Shown in pieces: positions 37,603 to 45,390 of a DNA stretch of 64,000 nt (its first letter is position 1; each line of letters opens with the position of its first letter). Below the pieces are notes generated by a model, which saw only the letters and a program-made list of their open reading frames with translations, was not told the DNA's origin and searched no databases. The position numbers and the translations under genes were made by a program. The DNA is taken from assembly GCF_022662335.1 (NCBI RefSeq), contig NZ_JAKNQJ010000001.1, positions 186,001 to 250,000 of the forward strand, given 5' to 3'. Origin of the DNA: Sphingomonas sp. CROZ-RG-20F-R02-07 (GTDB taxonomy: Bacteria; Pseudomonadota; Alphaproteobacteria; Sphingomonadales; Sphingomonadaceae).

Positions 37603-38670
37603 TCAGCGCTTCGTCCCGAACGGATTGTGCTTGATGAACCCATAGCCGACGCACCAGGCATCGATAGCGAAGACGATGTCGCCTTCGCTGAGGCTCAGGC
37701 GACCATCGCGCGCCATCTCTCGGACTGCCGTGCGGATCATGCCCATGAGCTGCCCAATGGTGCCGTTGCATGCCTCGATCAGGTCCTGGGCGACTTTCTC
37801 GTCGGCGAAGCCGAAGAGGCTCGAGCACGTTCCCTGTGCCATGAGCTGCGTGTCGAGCGAGGTGAGCAGCCGGATCCACATCTCCTTGTCGTCATCGTCG
37901 TACCAGTCGAGCGGAGCGAGCGAGGAGGGAGCGGAGAGCCGACCTGCGAGCTCCCGATCCTTTGCAAGCACCTCCACCGCCTTCTCCGTCCCGAGCAGAG
38001 CCACCGGTACGACGCCCGTGTCGAGCAGGAGCTTGACCGCGGCCGCGATCTGCCCGCCGATCCCAGACGTCGCGGCGCCCTGCTGCGTCTCGTCGATGAC
38101 GAGGAGCTTGGTGCCGCTCTCCTCGAGGCGCTCGCAGAGGTGCGTCAGGAGCCGGCTCTCACGCGCCTGGTTCATGTGCGTGTCTCCCAGCTTCGCGAGG
38201 GCGTTGGAGAAGAGGCCGATCGCCGTCCCGCTTGCGGGCAGCCGGCAGTGCACCACCGAGACGATGCCCTCCTCGTCTTCGGCACATGCCAGCTCGGCGA
38301 CGGCCTCGGCACTCGTGGTCTTGCCGCATCCCGTGGGATCTAGCATTAGGCAGCCGATCTGCTTGCGCCCCCTCAGCAACTGCCCCGTCTCCAGCGTCTC
38401 CCACAGGTCCCCCATGGCGGCCAGCTGAGGTTCGAACGGCAGCTTCATCTCGCGGACTTCTGCCACCGCCTTCGCCGCGGTGCGCGAGCGGGACTGGAGG
38501 TTGAAGGCACCGGCGAGCGTTGGGACACCGTCCGGCGACTTGTCCACGAACGGCACGCCTCGGCGGTCGGCGCGCGGACGTGCCGTCGAGCCGGCGGGAT
38601 GCCGACCTGGGAGGACTTCGGCTTCGGGGCTGCTGGCGACGACGTTCGACGCATTCTTCGAGTTCTTCAT
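37603..38670 (-). CDS. tnsC: TnsC/TniB-type AAA+ transposition regulator
   Basis: This 355-residue AAA+ ATPase links target choice to the transposase. Walker A is DPTGCGKT (about 111-118), Walker B is KLLVIDETQ (about 188-195), and an arginine-finger-type GRLSAP follows. The first 60 residues are low-complexity and basic. The start is ATG 38670, which overlaps the tnsB stop (ATGA). The ATP-binding part fits TniB/TnsC and not IstB, since sensor motifs and length agree with the Tn7 group. Confidence 0.88.
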   Translation of the reverse strand: MKNSKNASNVVASSPEAEVLPGRHPAGSTARPRADRRGVPFVDKSPDGVPTLAGAFNLQSRSRTAAKAVAEVREMKLPFEPQLAAMGDLWETLETGQLLRGRKQIGCLMLDPTGCGKTTSAEAVAELACAEDEEGIVSVVHCRLPASGTAIGLFSNALAKLGDTHMNQARESRLLTHLCERLEESGTKLLVIDETQQGAATSGIGGQIAAAVKLLLDTGVVPVALLGTEKAVEVLAKDRELAGRLSAPSSLAPLDWYDDDDKEMWIRLLTSLDTQLMAQGTCSSLFGFADEKVAQDLIEACNGTIGQLMGMIRTAVREMARDGRLSLSEGDIVFAIDAWCVGYGFIKHNPFGTKR

Positions 38671-40991
38671 TTGATACTCCGATTTAGATTTCTGTTTGCT
38701 GAGGACTTGGGGCGGGGCGGGCGAGCGGTGCCGTCGCCCCGAGGCGCGTCTCGACGGTCGCGCTTTTGTTCGGTTGTGGCTCGGGCGATGCGGCGTGACG
38801 GAACGGTCGCTGACGCGCCTTTCCCACCAGGAGCGTTGCGTGGTGTTGAGACTTCCGCGTCGAGGGAGGTCGCGGATGAAAGTTCGACGTCGGCGAACTG
38901 GTGATCGGCGTCGATCAGGTCGGCAACGAAGTAGTCCTCCTCGTCGAGTACTTCCGCGATGTCGCCCATCACGCGGCGGAAGATCGAGGTGTCCGCGAGC
39001 CGTGCGGCCCGGCGGCGCTCGTCCTCGCCTGCAGCCTGCGTGATATCCGACTGCCGTTCGAACAGCCGTGCGCGGTATTCGATCAACATCTCCGGCGAAC
39101 AGGTCGCCGACTCGATCTCGCCGATGTCGGCTATGATGAGTTCGTGGACCCACTTTGGTAGCCCATCGGCATATTCGGGCGCATCGCACTCGAAGGTGAC
39201 GTAGCCTTTGTGCACCGGATCCCAGACGTGGACCTGCCCGAGGTCGCCCGGATCGTACTTGATCTTCACCGGAACGCCGGCGACCTTGGTCCTCTTCGAG
39301 GGTCTCTCGCGGTGGCGCAGCTTGTCGAACAGGCTGGGAGCGCGCGGAGGTTGTATGAAGCGCAGACCGTTGAAGGCCTCGATCCCGGAGTTCCTGAGTT
39401 CGACGTCGTATGCGACGCATCCGATCGCGCGCCGGAACTTCACGAGATCCTTTATGATGTTGACCTTTCGCTCGTTCAGCTTCTGCACATAGTAGGAGAG
39501 AGGTGACCGGCGCATCAGCGCGTCGGTCGGCGAGACGTTCAGGACCGCGGGCGCCCGCGCCAGGATCGGGCGAAGCTCCCCAAGCGTCGGCAGCTGGTCG
39601 GCGGGAGGATCGTTCTTCGTATGCCTTCGCAGCGCGATCGGCTCGACGGCTGCCGCCGTTCCCTTGAATCCCAAGTCTAGCATCGTACCGACCAACCGCT
39701 CGATGTCGGCCTTGTCCCGCGGTCGCTCGGCCCCCGTGAAGTCGGCGTCGATGTTGGTCTCACGCAGGGAGTCTTCGACGTGCCGGCTGTGATGTCCGCT
39801 CAGATTGTCCATGACGAGGCGGTCTGGTTTCACCACCATCATTGACAGCTGACCATGCTTGACCATGTCGATTGGCACTCGCTTCGGCGTGCTCGCATCG
39901 GCAACCGTCCGCAGGACCGTCGCGGACGACGCCGGATCCCATGATAGGTCCGTGCCGAAGATTCCCGCGGAAGCCTGATCCCGGAGTACCGTCAGCGTCG
40001 GGGTGCCTACCCAAATAAGCCCCGCCGCCATCACCTTGCACAGCACAGGGACGGGAGTGTCGTCGATCTTGCAGATCGCGCCGACGTGGGTGGCCCGGTC
40101 CATTCGCCCGCCGCCGCCGAAATCGGCCTCCGCGGCGTGCTTGCCGTGGCGTCCTTCGGTCGCGTCCCGTCCGCGCAGTTCTCGGTTCAGCCGAAGGAAT
40201 GTCCAATAGCTCAGCCCGGTATAGGGAGTCTTCGGCTTCGGGAACGCAATCGGTTCGCCATTGTCGTCGAACCTGCCCGTCGGTTGACCACGACTCACGC
40301 GGCCCAGCTCGGCGATGTAGCTCTGGTGGTTCTTGAACACGTCGCGGTTGTTGACGCGGGCTCTGCCAAGCCAATGTTCGAGAATCGCTTTGGGGTGGCG
40401 CAACTTCTTCTTGCGCGGCACACGACCGGAGCGGCTCACGCCGTCACGTTGCTGACGATCGCCATCCTCGCCACGCTCTTGGATCCAAGTCCGCAACGTG
40501 CGTCCGCAAGGCACCCAAGGAGCGATCTTCCTTCCCCTGCGCTTCGCCTTCGGTGCGGCGCACGCGAGACGATGGAATTCCGGATCGGTCAGCAGCAGCT
40601 CGTTGTAAAAGGACCGCAAGGCGGCGTCCGAGAGGCTGCACTTCTTCTCGTCGTATCGACGACAGAACAAGACGCGCAGGTCGCTGACCGGATCCATCCG
40701 ACGGGCATCTGCGACCTGAAGTTCAGTCGTGCGCCGGGCAGCCGCCGCCTCACTCTCCAGATCGTTGGGAACCACGACGACCCGTGCGTCGGCCATGAGC
40801 TCGAGAACCTTGGACGCGTCGGGATACTGGGGGAGACCGGTCGTGACGTTCGCCACCTTGAAGGTCTTCTGGCTGCCCAGCCTGCGGAAGACCATCTCGC
40901 CATCCGGATCGACCCGGTCGAGCACGTGCGCAAGGTCGTCGATGTCGAAGCGCTGACCTGGGCTGACGGGGAAGGGGAGCTCGGTGTTCAT
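38667..40991 (-). CDS. tnsB: TnsB/TniA-type DDE transposase
   Basis: This 774-residue DDE transposase of the Mu/TniA/TnsB group is the strand-transfer subunit. N-terminal HTH domains (about 100-215) precede the RNase H core with D310 or D311 (CKIDDTPVPV), D395 (RLVMDNLSGHH) and E431 (KADIERLVGTM); the D-E spacing is 35 residues, as expected. A beta-barrel and helical C-terminal part that would contact TnsC follows. The start is ATG 40991, two bases after the tnsA stop. The catalytic triad appears intact. Confidence 0.92.
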   Translation of the reverse strand: MNTELPFPVSPGQRFDIDDLAHVLDRVDPDGEMVFRRLGSQKTFKVANVTTGLPQYPDASKVLELMADARVVVVPNDLESEAAAARRTTELQVADARRMDPVSDLRVLFCRRYDEKKCSLSDAALRSFYNELLLTDPEFHRLACAAPKAKRRGRKIAPWVPCGRTLRTWIQERGEDGDRQQRDGVSRSGRVPRKKKLRHPKAILEHWLGRARVNNRDVFKNHQSYIAELGRVSRGQPTGRFDDNGEPIAFPKPKTPYTGLSYWTFLRLNRELRGRDATEGRHGKHAAEADFGGGGRMDRATHVGAICKIDDTPVPVLCKVMAAGLIWVGTPTLTVLRDQASAGIFGTDLSWDPASSATVLRTVADASTPKRVPIDMVKHGQLSMMVVKPDRLVMDNLSGHHSRHVEDSLRETNIDADFTGAERPRDKADIERLVGTMLDLGFKGTAAAVEPIALRRHTKNDPPADQLPTLGELRPILARAPAVLNVSPTDALMRRSPLSYYVQKLNERKVNIIKDLVKFRRAIGCVAYDVELRNSGIEAFNGLRFIQPPRAPSLFDKLRHRERPSKRTKVAGVPVKIKYDPGDLGQVHVWDPVHKGYVTFECDAPEYADGLPKWVHELIIADIGEIESATCSPEMLIEYRARLFERQSDITQAAGEDERRRAARLADTSIFRRVMGDIAEVLDEEDYFVADLIDADHQFADVELSSATSLDAEVSTPRNAPGGKGASATVPSRRIARATTEQKRDRRDAPRGDGTARPPRPKSSANRNLNRSIK

Positions 40992-40993
40992 GC

Positions 40994-41821
40994 TCAGATC
41001 CTGATGGTCGCGGTGGCGGCTGCCGCGTGCAGAGGGGTAAGCACGGTGCGAGGCGTGATGCGGCTGTCGAGGTCCGCCGTGAATCGGCCCCGAGCGATGG
41101 CCCATTCGACCACGGCATCGCCGCGGGCGGCGTCGCCGGGTGCCACGGCTTCGCGAGCGGTTTTCCACTCGATCTCTCCGCCATGCGCGACGAGTGTCGA
41201 CAAGGCGTGCTTCTCGTAATCGGAGGCCAACAGGTATCGCCGCGAATAGATTGCGTTCACGTTCGCCCAGCGGGCGTCGCGTATCTCGCGGCGGCCGAAG
41301 ATGTCTTCGTCATAGACAACCTGCAGGGTCCACCCGATGAGGCGCGCCACCTCGAGCATGATCTGGATCTTGCGCAGGTAGTCGGGATCGTCGAGGGCCG
41401 AGATGTCGGTCTTAACCTCAACGAGATGCGGTCGACCGCCCCGCTCCACCCACACGATGTCGGGATACCAGGTGAGCACCTCGCCATCGGCGACGACATC
41501 GATGCGGAAGGGGTGGGCCTGATAGTCGACCTTGTTGCCGTCGATCTCGCAACGCTGAATCAGGAACCGCAGTCCCTTGCCCTCGCTGATCTGGAGGAGG
41601 TCGGTCTTGCGCGAGACGACCCTGCTGCGCAGGTGCCGGCTTCCACGATGGATGACGGGGCGACGGCGGCCCCCGTGGTCCAATACGACGATGCGGGCGA
41701 ACCGCGTCGCCTGGTCGAGGCCGGGCCAGCGCGTGTGTTCGCGGCGGAGACGGCGAGGATCAACGATCTCTCCGGCATCGCGGCGGTCGGGATGCAGGAT
41801 GTCGGAGCGGATCGGCGGCAT
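40994..41821 (-). CDS. tnsA: TnsA-like endonuclease subunit
   Basis: This 275-residue TnsA-type restriction-fold nuclease would cut the 5' ends for cut-and-paste transposition. The PD-(D/E)xK site is seen as WYPDIVWV (D121) and LVEVKTD (E135, K137), with an upstream acid region CEIDGNKVDY. The C-terminal part (about 180-275) would contact TnsB. It is the first gene of the four-gene operon, and tnsA-tnsB-tnsC-tniQ is the Tn7-type order. A TnsA-containing set distinguishes it from the replicative Tn5053/Tn402 group. Confidence 0.88.
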   Translation of the reverse strand: MPPIRSDILHPDRRDAGEIVDPRRLRREHTRWPGLDQATRFARIVVLDHGGRRRPVIHRGSRHLRSRVVSRKTDLLQISEGKGLRFLIQRCEIDGNKVDYQAHPFRIDVVADGEVLTWYPDIVWVERGGRPHLVEVKTDISALDDPDYLRKIQIMLEVARLIGWTLQVVYDEDIFGRREIRDARWANVNAIYSRRYLLASDYEKHALSTLVAHGGEIEWKTAREAVAPGDAARGDAVVEWAIARGRFTADLDSRITPRTVLTPLHAAAATATIRI

Positions 41822-41872
41822 GGCTTAGTTTCTCCTCTACCGGACGCGTGATCGCGCCCGGTAGGCACTGAC

Positions 41873-42199
41873 TCAGGCGGCCGGTGCAGCGTTTCCAGCG
41901 GCGACCGTCCGGACGGACGAGTTCAAGCGCTTGGTGCGCACGCTCCAGTGGCTGACGAGACCGGTCACGCTGTCGATCCGGATGTTGAGCGAGACGTCTC
42001 CCGATCCCGCGTGCAGCAAGGCGTGCGCAGTTTCCGCACTCAGGCGCCCTTTCGTCAGCCGGACAAACAGTTCGGAAAAGCTCAGCGGCGGCGTGGTGGG
42101 CGAGCGGTCGATCCGCAGGGTGCTGCCGGGGTGTCGGAGGCCGCTACGGCGCCAGGATTCTCGCCGTGCCGCTGCCGTGTCGGTGTCATCCAGCTTCAT
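41873..42199 (-). CDS. Small hypothetical protein upstream of tnsA
   Basis: This product of about 108 residues (three ATGs at 42205, 42202 and 42199) has no recognised family. The core SELFVRLTKGRLSAETAHALLHAG could be helical and DNA-binding; the rest is polar. The third ATG has GGAG eight bases upstream, whereas the first is too close. The ribosome site lies inside the left arm of the large inverted repeat at 42206-42273, so expression may depend on it. It lies 51 bp upstream of tnsA on the same strand and may be an operon regulator. Confidence 0.5.
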   Translation of the reverse strand: MKLDDTDTAAARRESWRRSGLRHPGSTLRIDRSPTTPPLSFSELFVRLTKGRLSAETAHALLHAGSGDVSLNIRIDSVTGLVSHWSVRTKRLNSSVRTVAAGNAAPAA

Positions 42200-42205
42200 C
42201 ATCAT

Positions 42206-42273
42206 ATCTCCAAACAGTGGCTATACGAGGTAGGCGACCGAATACAGGTCGTCAATAGCCACTGTTTGGAGAT
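42206..42273. repeat. Perfect 19-bp inverted repeat in divergent promoter
   Basis: ATCTCCAAACAGTGGCTAT (42206-42224) and ATAGCCACTGTTTGGAGAT (42255-42273) are exact reverse complements separated by 30 bp that contain a smaller GCGACC/GGTCGT pair. The arms face the two divergent genes: the left arm includes the RBS of the small minus-strand gene, the right arm is upstream of the plus-strand gene at 42321. It could be an operator, a transposase-binding site or a recombination site. Confidence 0.85.
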
Positions 42274-42320
42274 TCTCCGACAAGGTTGTTATGTGTCCAG
42301 ACTGTGGTTAATCAAATTTC

Positions 42321-43481
42321 ATGGGCAGGAAGACCGACGTAGGAGGCGAGGGGCCCACTCTGCGGCCAGGGGGCAGGCCGCGACCCCCAAAATCGATTGA
42401 GACTATACTGGGCGACCTGTTCGGCACCCCGGTTCCACAACGAGAGGTCGCGATGTGGTCGTTGATGGACACGTCGCAAAGGCAGCGAGCGTTGCAGAGA
42501 GCGCGCGCGCTCAAGGCTTGGAAGGACGGCGAGAGCGGCGTTCCGGCCAAGGTTGCCGCCGCAGATGCCGGCGTGCCGCTAGTCCGATTCTATCAGATGA
42601 ATTCAAGCTGGCGGAAGCAGAACTCGTTCGCGGCTGTCGGGGTGGGAGCCGAGCCCGAACGGAACCGTGCCAGCCAGTTCAAGTCCGTGGCGAACCAAGT
42701 ACTGCAGGTGATCGTGGCGGAGCTCGTGAAGGCAGAACCCGAGAAGTTCATGAAGGCGTCGGTCCGCTCCCTGGCCCTGCAGCTTGCGGATTCCGCGCGG
42801 GAACGGGGTGTGCCGATTGGGGATGTACCCGGACACAACACCCTTCGTTCACTGATCGAACGTGCTCGCAGGGATCTGGTCCGGAAGGACGAGGTCGGAA
42901 GCGCCTTGCTGTTGGATCATGCGGCCTGTGGACTCCAGCGTTCCGACGGAGCGCCTTGGACCATGTTCGTCATCGTGGACGCCGCGTCACAACTCATCCT
43001 CGGCGCATCACCGGGCGAGATCGAGGCTGCCGGGATCGCGTATCGTCACGCCGCCCGCGACGGGCTGCGTCGTGTCAATGACCGTGCGTTAGGCGGGATT
43101 CCCTGGGCCGATCGGCTCACCAGTGTGCAGCTCGTGCCGGGCAAGGGTGACGCGTCCGAGTTCTCCCGGGTGGCGGAAGAGGCTCGGGCGATCGGAATCG
43201 GGTTCAACGTGACCGCCGACGCCAAGGCAGGGCGATATCTTGAGCGGCTGGTTGGCCGCTCAATCGGCGTACTGCCGATATGGCCCGGTCGAGTTTCGTC
43301 GACGAGCCTACCCGACTGGGCCGCAGAACGGTCGCCGCGGCTCGATCTCGAGCAAGCGGGTGCGAGAATCCTGTTGGCGGTTGATGATTACAACGCGCAG
43401 CTGTTCGCCGCAAAGGACTCCGTTCCCGATCGCCCGCCCCCGCCGGAGCTGGCGCGGTTCTTCAAACTCCTGTCGGATTAG
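42321..43481 (+). CDS. Degenerate RNase H-fold (rve/TniA-like) protein
   Basis: This 386-residue protein resembles a transposase of the Mu/TniA group without being one of normal length (TniA about 550, TnsB about 700). N-terminal HTH-like helices (GESGVPAKVAAADAGVPLVRF, about 70-90) precede an RNase H-type core: LLDHAACGLQRSDGAPW (D199), then MFVIVDAASQLILGA, a Gly-rich GKGDASEF where the second Asp would lie, and YLERLVGR (E308). The second acidic position may be lost or shifted, so it is probably not active. It converges with a second such gene. Start ATG 42321 has no clear RBS. Confidence 0.5.
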   Translation: MGRKTDVGGEGPTLRPGGRPRPPKSIETILGDLFGTPVPQREVAMWSLMDTSQRQRALQRARALKAWKDGESGVPAKVAAADAGVPLVRFYQMNSSWRKQNSFAAVGVGAEPERNRASQFKSVANQVLQVIVAELVKAEPEKFMKASVRSLALQLADSARERGVPIGDVPGHNTLRSLIERARRDLVRKDEVGSALLLDHAACGLQRSDGAPWTMFVIVDAASQLILGASPGEIEAAGIAYRHAARDGLRRVNDRALGGIPWADRLTSVQLVPGKGDASEFSRVAEEARAIGIGFNVTADAKAGRYLERLVGRSIGVLPIWPGRVSSTSLPDWAAERSPRLDLEQAGARILLAVDDYNAQLFAAKDSVPDRPPPPELARFFKLLSD

Positions 43482-44413
43482 AGCGCCGATCCCGCGTCGA
43501 CGATGTGGGGCGGGGGCGCTCCACGTACCGCATTGTGGACGGTAGACGCTGCGACCAGCGCATTTGTCGCTTCACGCCAGCTGAGTGGTTGGTCGACATC
43601 AGCCCGTAAGGTTCGGGTTGGGTCCGTCGAAGCCAGCGGACCGTAGGACAGTCTAATTCCGTCGATGCCGCGCCCGAGCGTTTTGGCCAGTTGGCGGCTC
43701 GCCAGAAATCGCGAGACGATCTTCACCCGTGGCAACGACGTGGAAAACGCGGTGTCGTCGGCTCCGACCGTCACCGGGCCGTCCATCATCGACGACGTCT
43801 CAATCGTCGCCTTCTCGAAATCGCCGGGGGCGGGTTCGCCTGGGCGGAGAAGCGCTGCGGAGATGATGCGGCCGTCTTCGGAGCTCGCCGAGATGACGAT
43901 TTCCGGAATAATCATGCCGTCGTTCTCGAACACAGGAAAATTTACGATCGCGCGGCCTATCACAAGTCCGGGATCGCCACGTCCTGCCGCCCCGGACCGT
44001 CGAATGGCAAGGCGAAGATAGGAGATCATGCTGTCGGAAGGTGGGCGCGTCCCTCGCTCGTCACACATGGCACGTACGGCGGCGATCGCCTCCTTGTGAC
44101 TCGCCGATGCTGGCAAGGCGCGTAGTGCGTCTTCTGCGGCCTGACGTGTCGACGGTGGCAATCCTTTACGCCTTGGAGCGCGGGCAACTCCCGCCTGCGA
44201 CCCAGCCTTGGCGATCGCGGCCGCCGAGCCTTGGCGCCACGCCCTGACCAGATTCATGAACTGCTGTGAACCGATGCCAAGGTTGTTCGCTGCCAGGTCT
44301 CGGTCGGCACTGCTTGGATTTGTGATGTTCAGATAGTCGCGGATGGTCTGGATACGCCGACGCGTCTCCGCGCGACGCAACGGCGCTACGCCGCTGAGAT
44401 CAATCTCAAGCAT
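43478..44413 (-). CDS. Second degenerate transposase-like protein
   Basis: This 311-residue protein has N-terminal helices like an HTH (LAANNLGIGSQQFMNLVRAWR) and a core with the strand pattern of an RNase H-type domain (AIVNFPVFENDGMIIPEIVISASSEDGRIISAAL). The acidic residues expected of a DDE enzyme are not in place. It resembles the protein at 42321 in architecture and could be a diverged relative. The 3' ends overlap by three bases (convergent). I infer a regulatory or binding role; the family is not identified. Confidence 0.45.
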   Translation of the reverse strand: MLEIDLSGVAPLRRAETRRRIQTIRDYLNITNPSSADRDLAANNLGIGSQQFMNLVRAWRQGSAAAIAKAGSQAGVARAPRRKGLPPSTRQAAEDALRALPASASHKEAIAAVRAMCDERGTRPPSDSMISYLRLAIRRSGAAGRGDPGLVIGRAIVNFPVFENDGMIIPEIVISASSEDGRIISAALLRPGEPAPGDFEKATIETSSMMDGPVTVGADDTAFSTSLPRVKIVSRFLASRQLAKTLGRGIDGIRLSYGPLASTDPTRTLRADVDQPLSWREATNALVAASTVHNAVRGAPPPHIVDAGSAL

Positions 44414-44646
44414 GCATTTTCCTCACGTAATTTCTGGAATGGTCGGCCTGCTAGGCTCCGGGAGGATTTCTCCCTTGGCCGCACTCAACGGCATGCATCC
44501 GGACTCGGAAGGGGGTCCGTGCACACATGGCGCACCGACACGCCACGTTTGGAGGCTCGGTCTAATTAGGGTTCAAAGCGGCATCGATGGGCGGATCGGA
44601 TTGCCGAGCGCCCGGCGTCGGCTATGCTCGCTCGGGGAGAGCGGCA

Positions 44647-45048
44647 ATGCCGAAGGTTTACAGCCACACCGAATGCTTCGAGTTCTTCGGGACGGTGCCG
44701 CGCAACACGCGGTGGAGCTGGTCGGGACGAAGCAATGATGGGCGGAACGTGTCCGTCACGCTTTGGCAGGACCGCTTCGAGGAACAGGGACGGATCTATC
44801 GGTCATGGAAGACCGATCAACCCGGAGATTGGAAGTCCCGGCCGGGCTTCACCGAGCTGATCGAGAATCTTGCGGTGGCGCGCGATGCCGCCGACGGCAT
44901 CGTTCACGTGATTCTAGCACAGGCCCGAGACAAGGAGGCGGTTCCGCGCTCGATCGCGCGTTGCTTTCCTCAGCCGAAGCTCAAGATGCGCATCATTGAG
45001 CTCGACGAGGACGAGGGTACGTTCGTCCTCGAACGGGTGGATCAATAG
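44647..45048 (+). CDS. Hypothetical protein linked to defence operon
   Basis: This 133-residue protein begins MPKVYSHTECFEFFGT and has NTRWSWSGRS, a tryptophan-rich patch, and VTLWQDRFEEQG. The pattern recalls small proteins or N-terminal domains found next to restriction enzymes, but I cannot name a family. The ATG at 44647 has GGGGAGAG about seven bases upstream. The next gene follows without a gap. It may be an accessory of the restriction-like operon that ends at 45391. Confidence 0.5.
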   Translation: MPKVYSHTECFEFFGTVPRNTRWSWSGRSNDGRNVSVTLWQDRFEEQGRIYRSWKTDQPGDWKSRPGFTELIENLAVARDAADGIVHVILAQARDKEAVPRSIARCFPQPKLKMRIIELDEDEGTFVLERVDQ

Positions 45049-45324
45049 TTGGCCAAGAACAGCAACCCGTACGTCACGATCGTCGCCGAGAGCTTCCGTC
45101 CCGTCAGCACGGCGCGCCTTCATGGAAAGGTCCATATGCGTCCGGCTTCCGGGCAGCAGTTCGGCCAAGATATGATGATCGAGTGTTCGAAGACGCTGCC
45201 CAACGCCCATCCGGTGGGAACGAGGTTCCGCATGCGGGTGAAGCTGACCGATCGCGAGGGCGGCGGAGAGTTCCTCTATTCCTATCATGGCTGGAAGGTC
45301 GACGTGCTCGGCGACGCCGAGTGA
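45049..45324 (+). CDS. Small beta-rich hypothetical protein
   Basis: This 91-residue frame starts at a TTG immediately after the stop of the gene upstream, so translation is presumably coupled. The sequence (YVTIVAESFRPVSTARLHGKVHMRP ... GTRFRMRVKLTDREGGGEFLYSYHGWKVDV) suggests a compact beta-barrel. No family is recognised. It converges with the helicase gene. Confidence 0.5.
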   Translation: MAKNSNPYVTIVAESFRPVSTARLHGKVHMRPASGQQFGQDMMIECSKTLPNAHPVGTRFRMRVKLTDREGGGEFLYSYHGWKVDVLGDAE

Positions 45325-45390
45325 GCATCCGGATCATCGTCGCGGTCGCTTCCCGCGGTAGGAGCGGGGGGTCTAACCTTCAGGGACGTT

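Noticed and set aside
41448..41457. TCCACCCACA as possible right transposon end
   Set aside because: Nine of ten bases match the inverted Tn7-like terminus, but it lies inside the tnsA coding region.
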